A DNA stretch of 53,907 nucleotides from DASPSR01 sp035516175 (GCA_035516175.1 DATJAO010000012.1:1-53907), one strand, 5' to 3'. Shown: positions 34,762 through 44,125, counted from the first letter of the stretch. Notes: a model not told the origin generated them from the sequence alone. Numbers and translations: made by a program.

Positions 34762-35118
34762 TTATTGCCGCTCGGCTACCCCTTTGAGGCCGTTCATGTA
34801 CAGAATGCCGCATGCCTCAAACATCGTGAGCTTCGTTACGAAAAGAGGGATCTCCTTCTGCTTTGCCAGGGTTACGGTGTCCGCTTCTGGCTGCTTCCCG
34901 CGAACCACGCAGACCGCCTTGATATCGGCAATATCTGCCGTCCGCACCGCCTGGGGGTTCGTGATCCCCGTGACCAGAATGCCATTCGCAGAAGCACGGC
35001 CGAGAACATCGCTCATGAGATCTGCGCTGAAGCAGCGGTCCACCTCGACCTCATCGAGGAGGCCGTCGCCGGCAAGGACATCGGCTTGCAGAAGGTTGAT
35101 GATCTCTCTCAGTTTCAT
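34762..35118 (-). CDS. DRTGG-domain protein (module gene 1)
   Basis: 118 residues, a single DRTGG domain (LREIINLLQADVLAGDG, CFSADLMSDVLGRASANGILVTG, IPLFVTKLTMFEACGILYMNGL). It starts 15 bases after nuoD and opens the five-gene regulatory block. Paralogue of the protein at 33440-33790. The pair might form a heterodimer with the CBS-ATPase protein encoded between them. Confidence 0.78.
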   Translation of the reverse strand: MKLREIINLLQADVLAGDGLLDEVEVDRCFSADLMSDVLGRASANGILVTGITNPQAVRTADIADIKAVCVVRGKQPEADTVTLAKQKEIPLFVTKLTMFEACGILYMNGLKGVAERQ

Positions 35119-35133
35119 CCGGGGCTCTCTCCC

Positions 35134-36339
35134 CTATCGGTCGCACTCGCCGAGCACGATGTCGATGGTCCCGATGCATGCGATGACATCGGCCACCATG
35201 TGGCCGGTTACCATTTTCGGGAGAGCACTTATGTGAACATACGATGGGGCGCGGATCTTGATACGGTAGGGCCGGCCGCTCCCGTCGCTCACGATATAGA
35301 AGCCGAGCTCGCCCTTCGGTGCCTCGGTCGCCACATACACCTCGCCCTTGGGCATGGGGACCCACTTGCTCATGATCACGAACTGGTGGGCAAGCGATTG
35401 CATGCTCTTCATCACGTTCATCTTTTCGGGAATGGCGTAGCGCGGGTCCGCGGTAACCACTGGCCCTGGCTGCATCATATCGAGACACTGCTTGATGATT
35501 CGGTTGCTCTGGCGCATCTCATTGATGCGCACGATGTACCGGTCGTAGACATCGCCGTTCTTGCCCAGGGGCACGTCGAACTCTACCTTATCATAGGCAG
35601 CATAAGGCTCGACCTTGCGGATGTCGTAATTCACGCCCGAGCCGCGAAGCGTACCGCCGGTCAGACCGTAGTTCACTGCCTCCTCGGCCGTCATCACGCC
35701 GATGCCCACGGTGCGCTTGAGCCAGATCCGGTTTTCGCGGATCATCGTGTCATACTCTTCGAGCCGCTTCGGGAACAGTTTGGTGAACTCACGGCATTTG
35801 TCGATAAAATCCGCGGGAACGTCGTTCCGTACGCCCCCGATGCGGACATAGCTCACGGTCTGGCGTGCCCCCGTCACCATCTCCGTAAGGTCGAGGACAA
35901 GCTCCCGTTCCCGCAGCGTGTACATGCAGACCGTCATGGCGCCGATATCGAGGGCATGGGTGCCAAGCCACACAAGGTGCCCGGAAAGCCGAGTGAGCTC
36001 GGCCATCAGCGTTCTGATGAACTGCGCCCGCTCCGGGACCGTGATGCCGGCAAGCTTCTCTACCGCCGTCACATAGCCGAGGTTGTTGTTCATGCAGGTG
36101 ATGTACTCCAGCCGGTCGGTCATGGGGATGATCTGATGGTAAGTCCGGCTTTCCATCCATTTTTCGATCCCGCGATGGAGATACCCGGGGCGCGGATCAC
36201 AACCCACCACGGTCTCCCCCTGCAGGTCGAGCACCAGGCGCAGCACGCCGTGGGTGGCAGGATGCTGCGGCCCCATGTTCAAGGTAATTTCCTTTTTCAC
36301 TATCTCTTTCGTCTCAGCAACGGACATATGTTTCACCAC
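35134..36339 (-). CDS. nuoD: NADH-quinone oxidoreductase subunit D
   Basis: 401 residues, 49-kDa-type subunit lining the quinone site. Signatures: LNMGPQHPATHGVLRLVLDLQGE with the quinone-contact histidines, GYLHRGIEKWMESRTYHQIIP, and the C-terminal APSYVHISALPKM through IVLGECDR. It is separate from nuoC, unlike the fused NuoCD of E. coli. ATG at 36339 or at 36327 are both possible starts. Confidence 0.95.
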   Translation of the reverse strand: MVKHMSVAETKEIVKKEITLNMGPQHPATHGVLRLVLDLQGETVVGCDPRPGYLHRGIEKWMESRTYHQIIPMTDRLEYITCMNNNLGYVTAVEKLAGITVPERAQFIRTLMAELTRLSGHLVWLGTHALDIGAMTVCMYTLRERELVLDLTEMVTGARQTVSYVRIGGVRNDVPADFIDKCREFTKLFPKRLEEYDTMIRENRIWLKRTVGIGVMTAEEAVNYGLTGGTLRGSGVNYDIRKVEPYAAYDKVEFDVPLGKNGDVYDRYIVRINEMRQSNRIIKQCLDMMQPGPVVTADPRYAIPEKMNVMKSMQSLAHQFVIMSKWVPMPKGEVYVATEAPKGELGFYIVSDGSGRPYRIKIRAPSYVHISALPKMVTGHMVADVIACIGTIDIVLGECDR

Positions 36340-36390
36340 TGTATCAAGCCGAATTTTAAAAATTTGAATTGTGCGCTTTGAAGTTGCAGT

Positions 36391-36861
36391 TTAGTATCCT
36401 TTGAGGGGATATTCTTTCCTGAGCGGATGCCCGACCCAGTCATCGGGGAGCAGAATCCTGCGGAGGTCAGGGTGGCCGTCGAACCTGACTCCCATCAGGT
36501 CGTAGGTCTCGCGTTCATGCCAGTTTGCCGTGTTCCAGACAGAGGAAACGCTGTCGATTCTCGGGTCATCTTCCGGCACCCGAACTTTGAGCCGGATCCG
36601 GTGACGGTAGACGGTGGAGATCAGGTTGTAGACGACCTCGAACCTCGGTCCGGTGTCGCCCGGGTAGGCCGAGAAATCGACGGCGGTCAGATCTGATAAG
36701 TGGTCCATCTTGAGGGAGGGTTCATCACGAAGGTATAAACAGATGTCCTTGATCATGTCTTTCTTCAGCATGACACCGACCTGATCGGCATAGGACACGG
36801 TGCCGAGCACCTGCCCGGTAAATTTTTCTTCAATCATCTTGGCTATCTGTAAAGGATCCAT
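36391..36861 (-). CDS. nuoC: NADH-quinone oxidoreductase subunit C
   Basis: 156 residues, 30-kDa-type subunit. The hallmark is HERETYDLMGVRFDGHPDLRRILLPDDW followed by HPLRKEYPLKGY. It binds NuoD on the peripheral arm. Normal length for a separate NuoC. It is 28 bases after nuoB and 51 before nuoD. Confidence 0.95.
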   Translation of the reverse strand: MDPLQIAKMIEEKFTGQVLGTVSYADQVGVMLKKDMIKDICLYLRDEPSLKMDHLSDLTAVDFSAYPGDTGPRFEVVYNLISTVYRHRIRLKVRVPEDDPRIDSVSSVWNTANWHERETYDLMGVRFDGHPDLRRILLPDDWVGHPLRKEYPLKGY

Positions 36862-36889
36862 ACAACCTCTTGCGGGTTCTTTGCCCCGT

Positions 36890-37369
36890 TTATTTCCTGA
36901 TATATTTTTCCTTCTTGATTTTTTCCTGCAGTTTCATGATACCGTACATCAATGCCTCGGGCCGCGGCGGACAGCCGGGGATATACACGTCAACAGGGAC
37001 GATGTTATCCACCCCCTGCACCACGCTGTAGGTATTGAAGATGCCCCCCGACCCTGCGCAGCTCCCCATCGCGATCACATAGCGGGGTTCCGGCATCTGG
37101 TCGTACACGCGGCGCACGATCGGCGCCATCTTTTTCGTCAGCGTACCGGCAACGAGCAGGAGGTCGGACTGCCTAGGCGAAGGGCGCGGGACCGTGCCGA
37201 ACCGGTCGAAATCGTGCTGGGGCGCGGAATAATACTGGATCATCTCTATGGCGCAGCACGCAAGCCCGAACGTCATCGGCCAAATGGAGCAGGCCCTGCA
37301 GTAATTCAGGAATCCATCGATGGTCGTCGTGAGATACCCTTCTTCAAAGAGATTCTGTACTACTCCCAT
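36890..37369 (-). CDS. nuoB: NADH-quinone oxidoreductase subunit B
   Basis: 159 residues carrying the terminal cluster N2. CSIWPMTFGLACCAIEMIQ has the tandem cysteines, then AMGSCAGSGGIFNTYSVVQG and PVDVYIPGCPPRPEALMYGI. It hands electrons to quinone at the NuoB/NuoD interface. It overlaps the end of nuoA by 10 bases. Confidence 0.95.
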   Translation of the reverse strand: MGVVQNLFEEGYLTTTIDGFLNYCRACSIWPMTFGLACCAIEMIQYYSAPQHDFDRFGTVPRPSPRQSDLLLVAGTLTKKMAPIVRRVYDQMPEPRYVIAMGSCAGSGGIFNTYSVVQGVDNIVPVDVYIPGCPPRPEALMYGIMKLQEKIKKEKYIRK

Positions 37370-37734
37370 TCAAGAGCCCCTTTCTTCCATGCGTAGAAAT
37401 ACCCGACGAGAAGGATAGCGATAAAGATCACCATCTCTACGAGCCCGTACAGGCCGATCTGTTTATAGGCGACGGCCCACGGATAGAGAAAAACTGCTTC
37501 GATGTCGAATATGAGGAACAGCATGGCAACGATGTAATAGCGGATAGAGAACTTCTGATGGGCATCCATGAAGGGGGTGATACCGGACTCGTAGGTAATC
37601 AGTTTTTCGGGATAGGGTCTCCGGGGCCGGATGAACCACCCAGCGATCAGCATGCCGAAGCCGACCGCGGTGCCGAGCAGCAGAAAAACTACTACCGGCA
37701 GATACGGTTCCGGAAGATAGGTACTTGGTGTCAT
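37360..37734 (-). CDS. nuoA: NADH-quinone oxidoreductase subunit A
   Basis: 124 residues and three membrane helices. KLITYESGITPFMDAHQKFSIRYYIVAMLFLIFDIEAVFLYPWAV is the family signature, including the conserved acidic D-x-E in helix 2. First gene of the operon, about 50 bases after the predicted transcription start; GGGAG lies upstream of its ATG. Confidence 0.95.
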   Translation of the reverse strand: MTPSTYLPEPYLPVVVFLLLGTAVGFGMLIAGWFIRPRRPYPEKLITYESGITPFMDAHQKFSIRYYIVAMLFLIFDIEAVFLYPWAVAYKQIGLYGLVEMVIFIAILLVGYFYAWKKGALEWE

Positions 37735-37791
37735 ACGCTACTCCCTGCAAAACATTAAATTTTAAATTAACAGAACTTCTCAAACTTTTGC

Positions 37792-37820
37792 ATAATAAGA
37801 CACTGTGAATATTTTGTCAA
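37792..37820 (-). promoter_or_regulatory. Sigma70-type promoter of the complex I operon
   Basis: On the minus strand TTGACA (37815-37820), a 17-base spacer and TATTAT (37792-37797). Start predicted near 37785. The surrounding 37740-37880 is very AT-rich. It is the only convincing promoter before the 14 nuo genes and the five inserted genes. Confidence 0.75.
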
Positions 37821-38028
37821 GCAAAACATTGTAACAGGACTAAAACAGTTTTGTATTATTTTTTTTTATCGCGCTATAAATTACCATTCCGTAAGAAGGA
37901 GGCCACATGCTCCAGAATTTCGCGGTTATGGCACATGTCACGGAAACGGCGATGGACCTCTCGATGATTCGGGGCTTGCCTTCGGCCGCCCAGGTACGAT
38001 ACAATACACCGGAAGACGGAGGGTTACG

Positions 38029-38658
38029 ATGGACCCCTATGCAAAAGAGCAGCTCCTGTCGTTCTATAATTTCCATCTGAAAAAATTCGGAGATCGGCCT
38101 GAAGCGCTCCGCTGGACGCCCCAGGGCCAGATTAGACGGTACCACACTCTCGCTGATATCGCGCCGGCGGAGGACCTGAGCAACAGCAAGGTCCTTGATT
38201 ACGGCTGCGGAACCGGCGATTTTTACAGATTTTTGAAGCGGCGGGGTATCAGCGTAAAATACACCGGAATCGACATCAACGAGAATTTCATCAACATCGC
38301 GAAGAGCAAGTATCCCGAGTGCACCTTCATCGTCACGAACGCCAACGATGATGAACTTGAAGGGTTCTACGACTACATCTTCATCTGCGGTGTATTCAAC
38401 CTGCGGGTGCCCGGTGTGGCAAATGACATGAAGAACGCACTTGTCTCGCTCTTCAAGCACTGCAACAAGGCGTTGGCTCTTAATGCCCTGTCCTCACACA
38501 CCCCCGTCAAGGATGTTGAGCTCAACTACACCTCACCAGAAGAGATGGTCAAATTTGCGATCGAGAACTTATCCCCCGCCGTGGCCTTGCGGCATGACCG
38601 GATCCCTAACGACTTCACGCTCTTTGTCTATACATCGCACAACGAAATCCAACTCTAG
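38029..38658 (+). CDS. Class I SAM-dependent methyltransferase
   Basis: 209 residues. Motif I of the SAM site is VLDYGCGTGDFYRFL, followed by YTGIDINENFINIA (acidic ribose-binding residue) and FDYIFICGVF in the motif II position, slightly degenerate. A plain seven-strand fold of the Methyltransf_11/25 type; substrate unknown. It is transcribed divergently from complex I with a good ribosome site (GGAGGG). Nothing in the neighbourhood fixes its role. Confidence 0.8.
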   Translation: MDPYAKEQLLSFYNFHLKKFGDRPEALRWTPQGQIRRYHTLADIAPAEDLSNSKVLDYGCGTGDFYRFLKRRGISVKYTGIDINENFINIAKSKYPECTFIVTNANDDELEGFYDYIFICGVFNLRVPGVANDMKNALVSLFKHCNKALALNALSSHTPVKDVELNYTSPEEMVKFAIENLSPAVALRHDRIPNDFTLFVYTSHNEIQL

Positions 38659-39353
38659 ATGATCGTGTTAAATTCGCGCACAGGAGATCGCAGTGAACAC
38701 TGAAGAAACTACGGGTAAATCGACAACCTTGAAGCGTTGTCCCACAAAGAACGGTCAAGAACCGTGCGGTTTCTAATGGATCGGAAAGTGGAGGCGCCGC
38801 AGAGATTTTCCAGATTGTCTTTGACTTTCCGATGCTGCTCCTGCCGTGGATTGCTATCTCTTTCCTTGTGTCCTCCTTGAATAAGTTTTTAAATTACAGA
38901 TAGCGGCAGGCATGCCCTATCAGGATGTCCGTCTTTAAAGGGGTTTTTTGAACTATGCATTGAACTGGGATGAAATAGATAAAAGCAGGTGATGGAAGAC
39001 CACAAAGAGGCGAGGCTCAGGCGAGCGGCGCATACTGGATAAGGCTTTTGCTTTTCATTGCTGTGTTTCTATGGTATCATGATACAACATACGTTGGTAA
39101 GTGTTTCCTATATTCAGCGGCTGTTACGTTGTATGGAAATTCCAGAGGACAATCGGTAACTATTGATCAGACACGGACAGATACCTAGTGAAACAAGGCC
39201 CCATACAATTTTCCACCGATATCGGCAGTTCATTGCAATTTTGACTTCGGGCATGGTGGAAGATTCACCGCAAATAATAATATGCAGTTGGTGCTTCAGG
39301 CCTGAGGCAAGGGAGAGGCGCTCCTCAGGATTTTTTGCGGCGCTGGTTAACCT
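38659..39353. other. Intergenic region before the heme-sensor gene
   Basis: About 700 bases with weak codon structure. One short frame is listed separately. A 12-bp palindrome GTATCATGATAC lies at 39072-39083 and could be a regulator site. No tRNA, terminator or repeat was identified. Confidence 0.4.
38693..38776 (+). CDS. Possible 27-residue peptide
   Basis: A GTG start 7 bases after CAGGAGAT opens a frame of 27 codons, rich in Thr and Lys and ending RCPTKNGQEPCGF. Only the ribosome site supports it; no family recognised. Confidence 0.25.
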   Translation: MNTEETTGKSTTLKRCPTKNGQEPCGF

Positions 39354-41459
39354 ATGAAACTAAAAATCGTTCTTTCGATCATGACGCTCCTTATTATCTC
39401 AGCCCTCGGAGCCATTGTCGCGACTCTGTACATCCGGAGCACGACAGAAACGCTTGACCGTGTAATAAGGTTCCATCAGATCGAAGACCTCCATCGTAAT
39501 TTGGTTCAATCCATCCAGACGGTTCAGTCTGGTCTCTATTCGCCCTCCACCTCACCCGGCAACAAGCACAATTTGACGGCGGATAATATCGAATCCATGT
39601 ATCAAGCTTCGAGAACATGCTCGAACTGCCACCATGATCCGGATATTAACGCTCAGATCGATTACATCCAATCTCACATTGTTGATTACCGGAATGTGCT
39701 GAATTCTTATCTTAATGCAGGGACGAACGCCCCTCGGATCGGCAAGCTGAAGCTTGACGCTGCGGCCATCGGTAATGAAGCCCTGGTCAAGACTGAGGGC
39801 ATGTTCGTACGAGCGAGTAGCAGGCTCAAGTCGGTAACGCAAGATGCAAGACAGAGGATTGAGTGGGCGTGGCTGATCCTCGCAGGGACCATGATCGCAA
39901 CTCTGGTCCTCGGCGTTATGGTCGCTATGAATCTTATAAATGTCATTACCCATCCTATCAACACCCTGGTTAATGCGACTCGAATGATTACCTCAGGTAA
40001 CTTGGGATATATAATTGACTACCACGACAAGACTGAGTTCGGCGAACTCGCTTCCCATTTTAATGCCATGAGCGTGTCGCTGAAGAACGGCTATGCCGAG
40101 CTCAAGGAAGAAATCGCCGAGAGAAAAAAGGAGGAGGAACAGCATATATATGATGCCTTCCACGATGCCTTGACGGGCCTCCCGAACCGCGCGCTTTTCA
40201 TGGATCGGCTCCAGCACGTCATCACCGCTTCTCAGCGGCGGCCTGGCACTCCCTACTACGCGGTACTCTTCCTCGACATGGACCGTTTCAAGACCATTAA
40301 CGATAGCCTCGGTCATACCATCGGCGATCAGCTGCTCGCCGTGGTCGGTCGCAAGATGGCGGATTGCATCCGCCCCGGCGATACTGTCGCGAGGCTCGGA
40401 GGAGATGAGTTTGCTATTCTCCTGGAGAACATCGGCGAACTCGCTCGCGCTGTAGATGTCGCTCAACGGATCCAGAAGAAATTGGCCGCCCCCCTCGATG
40501 TCAAAGGCCACGAAGTATTTACATCGGTCAGCATCGGAATCGCAATGGCCACGGACCGTTATGAACGGCCGGAGCAGGTCCTTCGAGACGCTGACATAGC
40601 GATGTACGAGGCAAAGGGGCGGGGGGCCTCATCCTATGAGGTCTTCGATGCCAAGATGCACGCCAATATCCTGGACCGGCTGCAGCTAGAGGCCGATCTG
40701 CGGGGAGCAGTCGACCACAAAGAGTTCACTCTCTACTATCAGCCCATCATCGACCTGAATATGCAGCGGTTGACTGGATTTGAAGCGCTTGTCCGCTGGA
40801 AACATCCGAAGCGCGGCCTCATCTACCCTATGGAGTTCATCCCCTTGGCCGAAGAGACCGGACTTATCTATGCTATCGGAGAATGGATACTTCACGAGGC
40901 CTGCCGAGAGCTGAAATTGCTTCAGGTGCGGTATCCTGTGCAACCTCCGCTCACCATGAGCATCAATATTTCCAGCAAACAATTCACTCAGCAGGACCTC
41001 GTCAGCAAGCTTTCGGGCTTTCTAACGGAGACCGGTGTTAATCCGCACACCCTGGCATTGGAAATCACGGAGAGCATGATCATGGAAAACGTCGATGCTG
41101 CTATTGCGACGATGAACCAGCTGCGAGACATGGGGATACATCTCCACATCGACGACTTCGGCACTGGGCATTCTTCGCTCAGCTACCTTCATCGTTTCCC
41201 GGTCGATGCGCTCAAGATTGACCGCAGCTTTATCAACAAACTTTCAACTGACAGCGCCAACAGGGAAATCGTCACGTCCATTATTGCTTTGGCCAATAGT
41301 CTGCATTGCGACGTGATTGCCGAAGGAGTTGAAATGGAGCATCAATTATCCAAGATCCAGGAGATGCACTGCGGCTACGGCCAGGGCTTCCTCTTCGCCC
41401 GACCGATGGCTTTTAACGACATAGATGTGTGGATGCGTGGGCAGAAATATCCAATGTAA
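39354..41459 (+). CDS. Membrane GGDEF-EAL protein with periplasmic c-type heme motif
   Basis: 701 residues. A membrane helix (5-28) and a second (171-193) enclose a helical periplasmic domain that contains one covalent heme-binding motif, CSNCH (residues 89-93). HAMP follows (about 195-250), then GGDEF with the intact catalytic RLGGDEF (349-353) and an I-site RPGD (340-343). The EAL domain has FEALVRWKHP, LALEITESMIM, HIDDFGTGHSS, LKIDRSFI and AEGVE, all apparently intact. It should make and/or break cyclic di-GMP in response to a redox or gas signal read by the heme. Single-gene unit; no cytochrome gene nearby. Confidence 0.92.
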   Translation: MKLKIVLSIMTLLIISALGAIVATLYIRSTTETLDRVIRFHQIEDLHRNLVQSIQTVQSGLYSPSTSPGNKHNLTADNIESMYQASRTCSNCHHDPDINAQIDYIQSHIVDYRNVLNSYLNAGTNAPRIGKLKLDAAAIGNEALVKTEGMFVRASSRLKSVTQDARQRIEWAWLILAGTMIATLVLGVMVAMNLINVITHPINTLVNATRMITSGNLGYIIDYHDKTEFGELASHFNAMSVSLKNGYAELKEEIAERKKEEEQHIYDAFHDALTGLPNRALFMDRLQHVITASQRRPGTPYYAVLFLDMDRFKTINDSLGHTIGDQLLAVVGRKMADCIRPGDTVARLGGDEFAILLENIGELARAVDVAQRIQKKLAAPLDVKGHEVFTSVSIGIAMATDRYERPEQVLRDADIAMYEAKGRGASSYEVFDAKMHANILDRLQLEADLRGAVDHKEFTLYYQPIIDLNMQRLTGFEALVRWKHPKRGLIYPMEFIPLAEETGLIYAIGEWILHEACRELKLLQVRYPVQPPLTMSINISSKQFTQQDLVSKLSGFLTETGVNPHTLALEITESMIMENVDAAIATMNQLRDMGIHLHIDDFGTGHSSLSYLHRFPVDALKIDRSFINKLSTDSANREIVTSIIALANSLHCDVIAEGVEMEHQLSKIQEMHCGYGQGFLFARPMAFNDIDVWMRGQKYPM

Positions 41460-41799
41460 GGGATAAGTGTCCGGTGTGGCCCTTCCGGTGAGGCGATCTC
41501 CATAGCACGCCATTCCGTTCAACAATGATCGTCCAGAAACCGAAAATGTATCTGTCCGCTTGACAAATGAAATATGAAGATATGATAATTACAATGTAAA
41601 TTAAGCGTTTAATATGATAGTATTAGCACAAGAGTTTCTTTCTGGAAATTGTGATAATTCAGTCTCTTGGGAATTACGTACTTCATCGTAAAATTAGCAA
41701 TGCACGCTCTATCGTTTTAAAAAAAGGAAAATGGTGCAACTTCTGTGTTTAAGTTGTGTCTAAAATATATCTAGGTACTTAGAGGAAGGATCTTCGCTC
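41460..41799. other. Intergenic region with promoter for the DUF3300 gene
   Basis: AT-rich, 340 bases. It holds the promoter at 41560-41589 and otherwise nothing recognisable. Confidence 0.5.
41560..41589 (+). promoter_or_regulatory. Sigma70-type promoter
   Basis: TTGACA (41560-41565), 18-base spacer, GATAAT (41584-41589; TGATAA in the overlapping register gives a spacer of 17). It reads toward the DUF3300 gene, leaving a 200-base leader. Confidence 0.55.
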
Positions 41800-43086
41800 A
41801 TGATAAGGACCTGTATAAAAGGCTTCCTGCTTGTATTTATTGTGTGCCTTCAAGCTCTCCTGTCCATCCAAGCCCGGGCGGAAGACCCGGCTCTGACATA
41901 CTCAGTGTCCTTCACGGATGATGAGCTTGATAACCTTCTCGCCCCCATCGCGCTCTACCCAGACCCTCTGCTGGCCCAGATACTACCAGCCTCGACGTAT
42001 CCGACAGAGGTTGCTGATGCGGATGCGTGGCTCAAGAGCGGAGGGGATGTGTCGCGCATTGACGAGCAGGATTGGGCTGAGTCCGTTAGGGCAATTGCCC
42101 ACTATCCAAGCATTCTTCAAATGATGGCCGAGAATATGGATTGGACTGCCAACCTGGGAGATGCCTTTCTCAACCAGCCCGAAGACGTGACCAGTTCGAT
42201 CCAGCGGCTCAGGTGGCGGGCGAGGGCCGTCGGCAATCTGGTCAGTAACGCTGATCAAAGCGTTATTATCGAAGGAGACTACATCCAGATTGTTCCAGCT
42301 CAACCTCAGTATATGTACGTCCCTCAGTATGACGCTTCAGTTGTATATGTCCAAGCTCCGACCGTCTCGCCGTTCGTCACCTTTGGCTTTGGCCTGGCGA
42401 TCGGGGGCTGGTTGAGCCTGGACTTTGACTGGGATCACCACCACGTGATCTATCATGGCTGGGACCGCCCGGGCTGGGTCAATCGGGCAAGGCCGTATGT
42501 TCACGTGAGCAATGTTTATATCAACAATAGCAGGCCCTTCATTAATCAGACATGGAGGCATGATAGATCACACGGTGACCCCGCCAGGTACTTAGCCTCA
42601 CGACCCAGTGGTCCGAACGCCGAGAGGTATCAGCGCATGGGTGAAGCCAGGGGGAGCACTACGATGCAGCCCAAGCCCGCCGGAGGGATGTACGGACGCG
42701 GAGAGGACATCCGCGCATACAGCAATCGCGGCCAGGAAAGCCGTGGTATTGTCAATCAGCAGCCAGCACCATTGGCTCCTAGCATCAGTCAACGGCCGAC
42801 AATCCCGGCTCCAGGCAGCAGTCAGCGGCCGACGCCCGTAACTCCACCTGTTAGCAGCAGCGTCTCGAATCTGCCCGGTTCTGCGCGAGCAAGCCAGCAG
42901 CCTGCCAGGACACCCTCGGTTACCTTTGGCGGTTACCGGGGCGCTGGTGAAGCCAAGACGCAGAGCCTTCGTGGACAGACCAGCCGTCAAAGCAGCGAAC
43001 AGGTACGGCCTTCCGCTCCCCCGGAAAGACGAGGCAGCGCTCCTGCGGGCAGGAATAATGCCCCCGGTGACAGGCAACGCCGGTAG
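41800..43086 (+). CDS. DUF3300 secreted protein
   Basis: 428 residues. A signal peptide (cleavage near QARAEDP) is followed by the DUF3300 core: LLAPIALYPDPLLAQILPASTYPTEV and ADADAWLKSG, WAESVRAIAHYPSILQMMAENMDW, and VPQYDASVVYV. Then come a Gly/Trp membrane-like stretch (FGFGLAIGGWLSLDFDWDHHH) and a long Ser/Pro/Arg/Gln-rich, low-complexity tail (about 270-428). Function unknown; the family is envelope-associated. It is followed 67 bases later by a DUF2950 gene, a pairing seen in other bacteria. Confidence 0.85.
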   Translation: MIRTCIKGFLLVFIVCLQALLSIQARAEDPALTYSVSFTDDELDNLLAPIALYPDPLLAQILPASTYPTEVADADAWLKSGGDVSRIDEQDWAESVRAIAHYPSILQMMAENMDWTANLGDAFLNQPEDVTSSIQRLRWRARAVGNLVSNADQSVIIEGDYIQIVPAQPQYMYVPQYDASVVYVQAPTVSPFVTFGFGLAIGGWLSLDFDWDHHHVIYHGWDRPGWVNRARPYVHVSNVYINNSRPFINQTWRHDRSHGDPARYLASRPSGPNAERYQRMGEARGSTTMQPKPAGGMYGRGEDIRAYSNRGQESRGIVNQQPAPLAPSISQRPTIPAPGSSQRPTPVTPPVSSSVSNLPGSARASQQPARTPSVTFGGYRGAGEAKTQSLRGQTSRQSSEQVRPSAPPERRGSAPAGRNNAPGDRQRR

Positions 43087-43153
43087 CAAAGAGGGGTTTG
43101 CTTCAACTGATTTCATATCAGGGAATACATTGAACTAAGAAAGGGAAAAAATC

Positions 43154-44125
43154 ATGGAGACAAGTCGGCAGAAATCTCTCTTTTGTCCTTTGAGGGGTAT
43201 GATTTTTATTACTGCGCTTTTGGTCTGTACTGCTTTTATCGTTGTCTGGAGCATGCCAATAATGGCGGCAGCATCGCAAAAACTTTTTTCAACTCCTGAA
43301 GACGCCGTCAAGGCACTCGTTGAGGCTGTCAAGACGCACGATAAGGATGCGCTCGACCAGATATTCGGGCCCTCCGCAAAAGATCTTCGCTCCAGTGACG
43401 AGGTGCAGGCCGCCGCTGAATTTGAGGAATTTAACAAACACGTAGCGGAGAAAACGAGCCTCGTGAAAGAGAATGATGGGAAGGTGATCCTTTATATAGG
43501 CAATGAGAACTGGCCATTCCCGATCCCCCTGGTAAAAACGGATGGCAAATGGTTCTTTGATACCGAAGCGGGCAAAGAAGAGATCCTGAACCGTAGGATC
43601 GGAGAAGACGAACTCACTGCCATACTGGTCTGCCACTCATACGTCAAAGCACAGCGCGAGTATGTCCTGAAGGACTGGAATGGTGACGGGATCCTTGCGT
43701 ATGCACAGAAACTCCGGAGTGATCCCGGCAAGAAGAACGGTCTCTTCTGGAGACACGGGCCAGGCGAAGCAGTCAGCCCCTTGGGCGAACTGGTGGCACA
43801 GGCTAGGATAGAGGGCTATAAGAAGGAAAAGTCCGTGTTCAAGGAAAAGCCGGTGCCTTTTCATGGCTACTATTTCAAGATACTGACAAAACAGGGAGAG
43901 CATGCGCCTGGCGGAAAATACAATTACATCATCAATGGCAATATGGTCGGCGGCTTCGGTTTGGCCGCATTCCCGTCAGACTGGGGCAAGTCGGGGATAA
44001 TGACCTTTATCGTCAACCAGCAAGGCAAGGTTTTTCAAAAGAACCTCGGACCGGACACCTTGAAGCTCTCGCAGGAGATGCAATCGTACGATCCAGACGA
44101 GACCTGGACACCCGTTAAGGAGTGA
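43154..44125 (+). CDS. DUF2950 secreted protein
   Basis: 323 residues with an N-terminal signal or anchor (18-40). The mature part begins with a helical, NTF2-like region (FSTPEDAVKALVEAVKTHDKDAL). The DUF2950 hallmarks follow: NENWPFPIPLVKTDGKWFFDTEAGKEEILNRRIGEDEL and GYYFKILTKQG, then GGFGLAAFPSDWGKSGIMTFIVN. No catalytic residues are known for the family. Together with the DUF3300 gene it probably forms a two-gene envelope unit. Confidence 0.85.
   Translation: METSRQKSLFCPLRGMIFITALLVCTAFIVVWSMPIMAAASQKLFSTPEDAVKALVEAVKTHDKDALDQIFGPSAKDLRSSDEVQAAAEFEEFNKHVAEKTSLVKENDGKVILYIGNENWPFPIPLVKTDGKWFFDTEAGKEEILNRRIGEDELTAILVCHSYVKAQREYVLKDWNGDGILAYAQKLRSDPGKKNGLFWRHGPGEAVSPLGELVAQARIEGYKKEKSVFKEKPVPFHGYYFKILTKQGEHAPGGKYNYIINGNMVGGFGLAAFPSDWGKSGIMTFIVNQQGKVFQKNLGPDTLKLSQEMQSYDPDETWTPVKE

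Noticed and set aside
34711..36381. 556-codon plus-strand frame antisense to nuoD and the DRTGG gene
   Set aside because: Histidine- and aspartate-rich shadow of real minus-strand genes with clear homology.
37840..38460. 206-codon minus-strand frame over the methyltransferase gene
   Set aside because: The plus strand carries a clear SAM-binding motif and a ribosome site; the minus frame has neither.
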